From assembly GCA_024663395.1 (NCBI GenBank), contig JANFAH010000002.1:496001-560000 (forward strand): a stretch of DNA of 64,000 nt, in the 5' to 3' direction. The stretch's first letter is position 1, and every line of letters begins with the position of its first letter. The DNA is from Pisolithus tinctorius. Its lineage: Eukaryota; Basidiomycota; Agaricomycetes; Boletales; Pisolithaceae. The notes below the pieces were generated by a model that worked only from the letters and a program-made list of their open reading frames with translations, ran no database searches and had not been told where the DNA came from. Positions 56,312-64,000 of this stretch are shown piece after piece. Position numbers and translations under genes: made by a program.

Positions 56312-57397
56312 CTACTCAGCCATGCTCTCATCCTCCACTTCGGACTCTTCCTCCTCATCCTCGCCATGTGCTTTTAACCACTCGGCCTCCTCATGTAGCT
56401 CGTTGGAGTCGAGCTCGGAAGAGCCTGAGTCTGAGGGCGAGACTGCCATGCCGAAGCCATAGGACTCATCGAGCATCGCCTCGAGCGCATCGGTGATCCT
56501 ACCAGAGTTTTCAGCCATGGTCTCATGGGCCTCGAAGAGGCCTGCCAGGTTGTTGGCGATGAGTCCCGCGACGTCGATGAGCTGCTCGAGCTTATCCTCT
56601 AAGCCCAAGAACCCACCTGCTCCGGCCTTTCTCTCCCCGCTCCCACCAGCCTCGGGCTTGTCGATCTCTAACACCTCAGTCGGTTTTGACTTCACCCGTT
56701 TCTTCTGGCTGGGCCCGGGCTCAGGCGACTCCTCATCGGCCTTCCGTTTCTTCCCCTTGTCAGCCTTGGTAGCAGCCTTGGGACCAGCCTCGGCATCCTT
56801 CCCGTCTCCCGGCCACCGGCACTTGCCTTTGGATTGGTTGCAGCGCACGCAGGCAACCCTTTTCTTGTTGCCATCTACGAGGAACTCGCAGACGACCTGC
56901 GCCCGAGTGCAATGGGTACAGCTAGAGGTTGTTAGATGAAAAAAGCACAGGTGGTAGAAAAATACTCACCCAGGGTCCATCACTACCCTCTTCACTTCAC
57001 CCCTGGACTCACCACTAGCGCCCCCAGCGCCGGCCTCATCACTCTTACTGGCCTCGGCCTTGCACTTGTGCTCAGCCTCCCGCCTCTCCTCCTCTTTGCG
57101 CGCTCTCCTCTCCTCGGCCTCCTGCGCTGCCTTCTCGGCCTCGGCCTTCTCCCTCTCAGCCCTCTCAGCCTCAATCCGCTCCCTCTCCACTCTCTCAGCC
57201 TCCAGTCACGCCTGCTCTTCCTGCCAGGCTTGCTCTGCTGCCTTTCGCCTCTTCCTTTCCTTTGACTTGGCCTTCATCACTTCCTCCTCGTCATTGGTGT
57301 CATATCAAATGGCGTCATCTGACACCTGGGTCCAGTCAATGACGACCCGGCCTTCGTCATTCTTGTCTGTCGCGGTGATTGGCCTTGAGTTGGACAT
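56312..57397 (-). pseudogene. Antisense accessory gene of retrotransposon 2: Zn-cluster, coiled-coil protein
   Basis: Exons 57397-56970 and 56921-56312 with a GT-AG intron and matching phase (345 codons). Order: acidic start ending in VVIDWTQVSDDAI, a long charged coiled coil (ERERIEAERAEREKAEAEK), then CTHCTRAQVVCEF...ACVRCNQSKGKC, a CX2CX6CX12CX2CX6C cluster like fungal Zn2Cys6 domains, basic KKRKADEE/KKRVKSK segments, a helical segment (LEDKLEQLIDVAGLIANNLA) and an acidic tail. Two TGAs (57307-57305 and 57208-57206) interrupt exon 1. I recognise this coil-plus-zinc-cluster layout from many mushroom hypothetical proteins. Its place on the opposite strand, between pol and LTR, suggests a captured or regulatory gene; role unknown. 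Confidence 0.75.
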
Positions 57398-57534
57398 GAT
57401 GGTTAGGATGAGAAAGAAAGATGCAAAGGGCTTAGCGGGCCACAAGTATCATTTTTTTGAACTCAGCCAACTTTTGGACTCAGCCCACCACTCTCGCAGG
57501 GGTCTCATGGGTTCAACCCCTAAGAGGGGGATAC

Positions 57535-58061
57535 TGTCATAGCCATGTCTCGACCCCAGCCAGACTCGGCCTCGCACTCACTCAGTCCAGCCTCGGCCTC
57601 ACCTGTCCTCTTGTCCCCAGTTGGTCTAGTGTGGTAAGCACTGCTTTGCAGTGTGTGTCATTTCGGTTAAGTCCTGTCCCCGGTCCTGTCCCCGGTCTAC
57701 CTGTCCCGGTCTCTGTTACCTTAGTCATGCATTACTAATACTTGCCTTACCAATCGTCTTAGCAATCTTTGCGAGACCGGCATTACCGGTCTCTGTACTA
57801 TAGTTACTTCTGGTATATAAACTTGTAGTTACTCGGCCTGTACTCCTTAGTCTGAAATCAACTAAGTTACCCCTGATAACCCCGTCTTGGCCTCGGACTC
57901 GGACTGAGACCCACGCAAGGGAATAGCGCTGTATCCTCAGTCACTAAGTCCAATCAGTCCAACCATCTGTGTCTTTGACTCCCCTCTTGTTCCTGACCTC
58001 TCGGCCTCGTGCCCGCTTTGGTCTCCGGTCCGGCCTCAACCTGGACAACCCATACTTGACA
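57535..58061 (+). repeat. Retrotransposon 2 3' LTR
   Basis: 527 bp. Preceded by the purine tract AAGAGGGGGATAC. It includes the extra 12-bp tandem copy relative to the 5' LTR. Confidence 0.95.
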
Positions 58062-58336
58062 GGTATGACCTGCTGGTAACCGTGGGCGACTACCTGCCTT
58101 TGGACTTTGTCATTCCAATGCTGAATCTGCGGCTGTGCTACAACCCAGGGACCATCATTTCATTTTCAGGTTCAGCATTGGAGCATGGGGTGGGAGCTGT
58201 AGACGGTGACAGAGCATGCCTGGTGTACTACATGCGTGCCAACGTACATCAGTCGGTGCACGTTCCCATGTGTCAATCACCGCGGATGGACGACCTACTA
58301 CCTAGACCAGTTGCAACTGGAGAACTGTTGATTTGA

Positions 58337-58675
58337 AGCTGCAAAATTTAATGTAAGATTTAGTAGGCGATGTGGATCTCGTATTTTATTAGGATATGCT
58401 GGCTCTCAAACTTTGGACAGGCGGTGTTGCCAAGATTTTGCAAATGGGCAGGTGCTTATACATCATAGATTGGGTGGGTACTCAGAGCTAAAGGGTTTGC
58501 ATCAAAAACTGCAACAAAAGTAAAACTACTCAGGCCATCATGCAGATGGGTGGATTGTGAGACATCGCACGGATGGGTGGGGGTTCAGACATCATGCAAA
58601 TGGGCAGCATCTCATAAATGATCAACGTTTACAGCAATGTCTATACAACCAACTCCACAGTCAAAAACACATAAA
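58337..58675. repeat. CCCGCCC-type spaced motifs, element B copy
   Basis: Inverted equivalent of 20.13-20.47 kb, now read as CATGCAGATGGGTGG and GCACGGATGGGTGGG motifs with several CpGs lost. No gene. Confidence 0.55.
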
Positions 58676-60762
58676 CTATTGAAGCAGCATGCCCAACAAC
58701 CCGCGCAATGCCCACCACCTAGTGTAGAAATGGTCGATTTGTTGACCCCAACCGCAGACAACATCGGCATATTTCCAAATATTTTCGATGCAGTAGTTTA
58801 CCTGCTCCTTGATGTGGCCATTGAGACGGTCTGCGATTGGCGCCTCAGGCAATGGCCATAAGCCCTGGGCCATCATCAACGATTTGCAGCGACGAGAATA
58901 AGCAGCATACCTTAAAAAAAACCCAAGCCACGGAAAACAATCCTTTGCCTTGCAATCTTTGGGAATCCGCTGCATATTCCTCAGAACGATATAGCCACCA
59001 AGGGAATGCAAAGCTGGAATTGGGATCAGCTGTGTGCAGGGTCCAATGCGGGATGATGGCACTGATATTGTCGATTATGCAAAATGTGCTAAGGGGAATT
59101 AGCTGCATTTGCTCGTGGAAGCTAACCTCATCATCTTGGTGTCTGAGGTACGCATGGTAGCATGCTGGGAGGGGAGGAGTATAGCTGGCACACAACACCG
59201 TCACCAGAATCAAGCTATTAAGCTGATTCTGAAGGAATTATGTATCAGTCCCACATTGTGAAAAATTGATGTAAAACCTACCAAGTCCATCGCTAGGTTT
59301 GCAAACCAATGCACGGGCCATCCCACGATATCAGCAGTCTGCTTCAGATGTACAGAGGCCACCTCAATCCGGCACGCCAAGTAGACGATACCCATCTCTA
59401 CCACAGACTGGCGAGATGGGTGTGATTGGCTGGCGATGAATGGCTCTGGACAATTTTCAAAGGTGGAATGTGGATAACGAATGACTTCCATCAAATCAAG
59501 CATATTGATGAGTCGAAGGCCCTGAGATGCTGCACCATACTGGTCCCTTGCAGCTGTGCCCAATTCTCTCGCAATGGCATTCGCAGCATGCACAAGGTGC
59601 CTATCAAGGGTGGGATCGAATGGCATGTCACTGGGAGTGGTGTTTCTGCGGAAGCGAGATACCGCAGCATGTAAGGTGCGCAGGACTACAATTATCAACG
59701 TCAATGGCGTATCAGATTAAGCTCATGCCCATACCCTGATCGCAACGCAGAACAGGTGCCAATCCCCATTGTTCCATTTGAAGAGATTGCTGTTCAGATG
59801 GAAGTTCACCTACATAATCGATGGATATCACCGATCACATGAATGGAACCAAATAAATGCTCACTGTTGCATATTTCTTTGAAAAGATCCCTCATCTCTG
59901 ATCGTTCAGGCATGCCAAAAGTCAAATGGTTTCTGCCATTGTCCTCATCCGCTGTCAAGTCAAAAGATTCGACAGGTACATTTGAATCGAGCGGGGGAGG
60001 TGTTGGTTCCCTCATATCCTGCAATTGAGCAAGCAGGTTAGTCGGAGAATTGGGTCAAGGAGATGGGTCCCTCAGATTTGATGATTCATGGGTGATGGGC
60101 AGAGGAGATGGTTCCTGCACATTCTGCAAGTCTGCCAGAAAATCGACCTGCATAGTCATGTCTTGTGCAGGTGTTGAAGACCCGTCCATCCTGTTCAATT
60201 TCTTGTCTGTGACTGGCGGTGCCGATGGTTCCCGTGCATTCAGCAATTGCTCGAGTAGATCCATGTTCATACCATCTGCTGGGGGAGCAGTTGGTTCCCA
60301 TTCATTCAGGAACTGATTCATCAAGTTTTTGTGTGGATCCATTACTAGAAAATTAGTTTGTTCGTTAGCTTGAAGGCAATCGTGCCAACTCACCAGCCAC
60401 GATTCTGCCCTCTGCCAGAGCGGTTGGCTCCCTTTCCTGCAGGAACTGAGCCAGCAAACTTTCGGATGAATCTATAGCGAAAGAACTTTGTTGTTGAGCT
60501 TGGAGAGAAATCATGTTCACTCACTGGCCACGATATCGATGTTCGACCCCGCCATATCCACCCTTCCACTTGAGACAATTGGTGGCAGGGTTGGCTCTTG
60601 CAGCTCATGCAGTCGTACTAGCCTCTCCTCCAGATTTTTGGACTGCTTCACACGGGAGCTAGATTGCCTTGGCTCGATTGGTCTTACATTAGCTGTGGAT
60701 GGCTTAGGTCGCTGGATCCAACAATGAAGACAACCTCACCTTGACAACAGAAACGAACTTGG

Positions 60763-62640
60763 TGGTGTGAGTCAAAGTGTGGAAAGCTGGTGAAAACCAA
60801 ACAAATCCAACACCAAAAGACAAATAAAAGCGAGTGGTGGTTTGCCTCCGCAGAACCTGGAGTGCAGAGAAACCTAAAGTGGGGGGGAGGGACTTCAAGT
60901 GGAGTGCTCCTGGCACAAGTCGTCGTCGAGTTACGCAGGAGTAGATAAGCAAGTGATGACTAGATGGGGGATGCTGAATAGAGTGAAGGTATTCAGCCGA
61001 AAGTACTCTGGTGTGATGATCTTTTAGATGTGCTCCTGGCGCAAGTCAATGACGAGTTACGCAGGAGTGGATGGATGACTAAGCAGGTGTGCTGACAGAG
61101 CACAGATGATACTTCAGATGAATGAATGAAGGTAGATAGACCCTTGATGGAGCCTCAACTACCAATGATACGAATGAAGACAGATAGACTCTCCCGAATG
61201 ACCCTCAACTGTCGACGACGAGATAAGCTGAGCTGAGCTGACTTCTGAGTGACTTCTTGATTGCTTCTGAATTGATTGATTGATTGATTCTGGGTAGCTA
61301 AGTACATGGGGGTTTATATACTGAGGGGGGAGCACAGCTTGTGACAAACAAGACACAAACACTTGGTAAGTAATGAGTAAGGACTGAGTAATCATGATGA
61401 GTAAGCGAGAAATGATAAGTAAGCAAGCAAAGAAGATTGGTAAGTATTGGCAATGAACAAGTCAAGGATAGTCAAAATATCACAAAATGAGTCAAATAGA
61501 ATCAGAAACTGAGTAAGCGCACTGATATCACATTAGGGGGTGGCGATGCAAGTTAGATCTCGGCGGAGACATCTCTAGATCCAAAGACGGCATGACAGAT
61601 GGATGGTGTTTCCAGATAGGGAAGTATTAATTCCAGAATTGAAGGGCATGAGTCAGGCGTCAAAGGGGGCTAGGGCATTGGGGGTCTGTGGGGCAATGAG
61701 AGCATACGCGATCGCGTCTCCCACCCTTTCATCCTCTCAGCGAAGTTAACAAAAACTTCATGAACGGGGCTCTGATGGAGGAGGAGGAGAAGGGGGAACG
61801 TCTTCTGCTGGATCTTGCAGTAAGAAGGCAAGATGCATGTCATACTCGTCATGAATGCGATCAGGGAGGCTGGAGGACAGTAGGTTATACTGCAGCTGTC
61901 GCAATGCAGGAAGAATGACAGACGAGACTGGAATAAAGACGGTGCAGGGAGCAGGGAGGAACGATCCATATGCTTCATCAACTGGGGAGACTGAAACGAC
62001 CACATAAGACCTTTCTAACCGAGTGACAGACCTGAGGCGACCAAAGAACGTCCTTCTGGAAGTCATACTGACAAGGAGAACACGCTGACCAAGCTGCATG
62101 GGACGAGACGGGGCTGACAATGATGGGATGAACCAGGGGGCTTCAGGACAGAAGCTGGTGGGAATGCCTGGCAGATATACGTAGCCACTGTCTCTGGCAA
62201 ATGAGACAAGCGAGATGATCGACGAAGAGGTGGCCATGATTGATGGACTTAGTGAAATGAGCGTCTGATGGATGGAGTGCTGTAGAAACACGTAGGGTGC
62301 AAGGATCCTCTCCAAATTTGGAAGGAAGAATCGTGGGGCTGAGCACTTTAAGCGAGTGTGGGAATGGAGTCGATATCTTTGGAAATGGTGGAGATACGAC
62401 GAAAACCGGAATGCCGTACACGGGCGCTAAAAACCTTTAATGTGCGCTTAACTCGCTTCCTCTTTTCTCTTTAGCACTGACGACTCGATCTTGTGCGAAG
62501 GATGACTGTTCACATCCAACAGTCTTTCTACGCATGAGGCCTTTAGTCTTCATCTGCATGCACGGGCATTGTGCGCAACTCGTCAACGAGTTAGGCAGAG
62601 TCAGCTGTAACCATGTCCACAACACCTTTGGTGTGTGACA
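60763..62640 (-). mobile_element. 1.88-kb insertion in cargo gene 3, LTR-like
   Basis: Comparison with element A fixes the insertion between AAACGAACTTGG and CGGGACTG. On the minus strand it runs TGTCACACACCAAAGG ... GACTCACACCA, a TG...CA pair, with TATATAAACCCCC (~61,315) about 550 bp before the end, like a promoter and R-U5 of a long solo LTR. Against this, only a single G is duplicated at the flanks and the length is unusual. It also has two CCTGCGTAACTCG-type repeats (60.93 and 61.05 kb). Class therefore unsettled. Confidence 0.55.
61758..62315 (-). CDS. Unidentified 185-aa ORF within the 1.88-kb insertion
   Basis: The longest open frame of the insertion. It has a protein-like composition (GYVYLPGIPTSFCPEAPWFI, GQRVLLVSMTSRRTFFGRLR, SYVVVSVSPVDEAYGSFLPA, PALRQLQYNLLSSSLPDRI) and ends in a proline-rich tail. 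No recognised domain, signal peptide or partner gene. It could be a captured host gene fragment or a non-coding frame that happens to be open. Confidence 0.35.
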   Translation of the reverse strand: MERILAPYVFLQHSIHQTLISLSPSIMATSSSIISLVSFARDSGYVYLPGIPTSFCPEAPWFIPSLSAPSRPMQLGQRVLLVSMTSRRTFFGRLRSVTRLERSYVVVSVSPVDEAYGSFLPAPCTVFIPVSSVILPALRQLQYNLLSSSLPDRIHDEYDMHLAFLLQDPAEDVPPSPPPPSEPRS

Positions 62641-62661
62641 GCGGGACTGTTCGGTGGACAT

Positions 62662-63124
62662 ATTCGACGACAATGGGTTCACTGATAGCTCGATGATCAA
62701 TCAAGATTTAAACTTGTAGGAACAATGGCAAGAATATCATTCACACCATGGGAAGCAAGGTTGGACAATGGCAGACGTGGCCATATTTGGTTCAGCAAGG
62801 TTGGACAATGGCGGATGGAGCCAAATTTTGGGTAACAGCAATACATGGGAGATGAGCAGCAATATCTCCCTACATAGATAGCTACCAGTCGCTTCCACAT
62901 GGCCAATACGTAGACCTGTCCCGCTCAGCTCTCCACTCAATTGTCCCGCTTAACTATCCCTCTCTCCGATATCAAAGACACCTCTCACAACCACCATGGT
63001 GTCATGAGCTACCATACATTCCATACAATTGTATTCTAATGTGTAAAACTAGGCTAAGCCCTCTATAGACCGTACATGAGTTCCAAAAAAGGTTTCCACT
63101 CTGAATGTTTGAGGGATTCGACAA
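62662..63124. other. Intergenic region, element B
   Basis: Inverted equivalent of 17.56-18.02 kb, with the same CCAACCTTGCTGAACC / CCAACCTTGCTTCCC pair. No gene. Confidence 0.5.
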
Positions 63125-64000
63125 CTACTTCTGCTTCTGATTGCTGCCTGTTTGCTTGCATGATCTCTTTGCATCAGGAGATGGAACATCTGCATCTGGC
63201 CTTGCAGGGGCCTTTCTGACACGAGGTGACTTCCAGGTGCTCCCAGGGATGCCCTGTTTCACATTCGCAGATGCTGCATTGGAGGTCACAGATCCATTAT
63301 TGTTGGACTTGGACGAGTATTTGGCCCCAGGTTGACATCGATTCATGTCTGGCTCACTCGATTCTGACAGAGCCGACTTAACACACAACGCAAACTTGTT
63401 AGCCATGACAACTGATTCAACATGACCAAACTTGCCTTGTGCGTGCGCTTCAGGGTGGATTTCAGCTTTCTGCCTTTGTTTCTGCTTGTTGACCCCTCCT
63501 CAGTTGGGAGGTCAGTGAAAGGAATGCTCTCTAATCCATCTGCATCTGCGTATTCTGAGTGGTCCTGTAGTTCAGTTGTGTACTTGCTCCCTGAGTGCAG
63601 ATCAGAGTTTGCTGCGAATACAAGTTGCAGTGGGAAGCTCACTATTCAGGGATGTTGCCGATTTCTTTGAATTGGATAGGGTGGGCAAATAAGTGTCTTC
63701 ATCAGCTTCATCATCGGAATCATGGCCGTTGCTTTCCCTCCCATTATCATCAGTTAGCACTTTATTTCGTGGACAATGCACCGGGGTGTTTGCATGGGCT
63801 GGAGGTGCAGAGAGCCACTCACTATGGGAACCATCAGCTGCTGGGGGATTTGAGCGGGAACGAGAAGGGAATGGTGTCTTGGCATGGTTTTGCCTCCCAC
63901 CAGATACCTGAAGACCGGAATCGCATTAGTGCTGATCTGTCGTGCATGAAAATCACACATGGCGCACCTTTTTAGTGGAGGGATCATCTGTTCCAACATC
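63125..64000 (-). CDS. Cargo gene 2 copy in element B, 3' part only
   Basis: Reverse equivalent of 17,556-16,680: the basic C-terminal frame (RKAPARPDADVPSPDAKRS), the TTELQDHSEYADADGLESIP segment and the upstream linker, cut by the window edge. The same short 31-nt GT-AG segment and AAG|GCAAGT site are conserved. Frames remain open, so this part is not visibly broken. Confidence 0.6.

Larger units (their letters stand above)
50501..58061 (+). mobile_element. Retrotransposon 2: Ty3/gypsy chromovirus, 7.56 kb, defective
   Basis: LTRs of 515 and 527 bp (TGTCATAGCC...CATACTTGACA) with a 5-bp GGTAT duplication. It encodes gag with a CCHC knuckle, a -1 frameshift signal, and pol ending in integrase and a chromodomain. 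It carries an extra antisense gene between pol and the 3' LTR. Inactivated by at least three pol TGAs, three frameshifts and two TGAs in the antisense gene. Confidence 0.95.
49529..58336 (+). pseudogene. TET/JBP oxygenase copy in element B, broken
   Basis: Exonic parts 49,529-50,500 and 58,067-58,336 match the intact gene of element A. Three lesions are visible. The first intron donor GTACGT has become GTACAT. Arg of VIHPRMYADG (CGA in element A at 20,920-20,918) is TGA at 50321-50323. Retrotransposon 2 is inserted just after the HRD iron-binding motif, in the WYDLL segment. The distal iron-binding HGV and the Arg of GDRAC are still present downstream. It cannot make an active enzyme. Confidence 0.92.
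58676..62661 (-). pseudogene. Cargo gene 3 (REPTPP) copy in element B, broken
   Basis: All eight exons of the element A gene are recognisable in reverse. Exon 1 is cut by the 1.88-kb insertion (60,763-62,640): its first ~20 nt lie at 62,661-62,641 and the rest at ~60,762-60,740. A TGA at 60057-60055 stands where element A has CAA (DPSPQPN). Both derive simply from an ancestral CGA mutated on opposite strands. Repeat arginines have become Trp or Gln (NEWEPTAPP, NVQEPSPLP). Confidence 0.85.
40744..64000. mobile_element. Element B: inverted second KDZ element, heavily interrupted, continues past window
   Basis: From GACCCCATGTAGTCC at 40,744 inward, the sequence is reverse-complementary to element A from 23,420 back to ~16.7 kb: terminal array, TET/JBP, cargo gene 3, cargo gene 2. 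Removal of three insertions (41,191-48,152; 50,501-58,061; 60,763-62,640) restores colinearity. The transposase and other end lie beyond 64,000. Most differences from element A are CpG transitions, with a few transversions and indels, and element B is the more decayed copy. Confidence 0.88.

Noticed and set aside
50501..58061. Classical RIP as in Neurospora
   Set aside because: That process favours CpA. Here all changes are at CpG, fitting methyl-CpG deamination or a CpG-type process.
1..64000. tRNA, rRNA or snRNA genes
   Set aside because: Looked for A/B-box tRNA patterns and 5S-like blocks by eye; none convincing. A tRNAscan/Infernal run would decide.

Overview
This is nuclear DNA of a mushroom-forming basidiomycete (Agaricomycete). 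Genes are split by 45-60 nt GT-AG introns, and the window carries a class I hydrophobin, KDZ, CACTA and chromovirus transposons, and several gene families I recognise from Agaricomycete genomes. Most of it is mobile DNA. The only apparently intact host-type genes are at 0.77-1.55, 2.29-4.16, 36.2-36.7 (hydrophobin), 37.5-38.9 and perhaps 39.8-40.7 kb.

Element A (about 4,973-23,420) looks like a complete giant KDZ (Kyakuja-Dileera-Zisupton) DNA transposon. It sits inside a ~233-bp satellite and is flanked by a GCTAGAC target duplication. Its ends are not simple inverted repeats. They are two long, oppositely oriented minisatellite arrays of ~55-bp units, each centred on the palindrome ACGGGCCCGT. 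Between the arrays lie a Zn2Cys6/coiled-coil protein gene (+), a 10-exon CxC2/KDZ transposase (-), two uncharacterised cargo genes (+; one with a repeated REPTPP motif) and an intact TET/JBP-type 2-oxoglutarate/Fe(II) oxygenase (-), the family that oxidises methylated or modified bases.

Between 24 and 40.7 kb lie decayed coding remnants, a small terminal-inverted-repeat element split by a 7.2-kb CACTA (EnSpm) transposon with an apparently intact TNP2 transposase and a decayed second gene, a HOP2 pseudogene, and the host genes.

Element B (about 40,744 to beyond 64,000) is a second copy of the KDZ element in the opposite orientation. It is disrupted by two Ty3/gypsy retrotransposons (41,191-48,152 in its terminal array; 50,501-58,061 inside its TET/JBP gene) and by a 1.88-kb insertion in cargo gene 3. 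Comparison with element A gives the empty site for each insertion.

The strongest general signal is mutational. In both retrotransposons every LTR-LTR substitution I can see (about 25 sites) is a transition at a CpG. Nearly every premature stop in the decayed transposon genes is TGA where arginine (CGA) is expected, and in one case the sister copy directly shows CGA. This is a footprint of CpG methylation and deamination acting on elements, one of which itself encodes a putative methylcytosine oxidase. Both retrotransposons also carry textbook -1 frameshift signals at the gag/pol junction, and one carries an antisense accessory gene.
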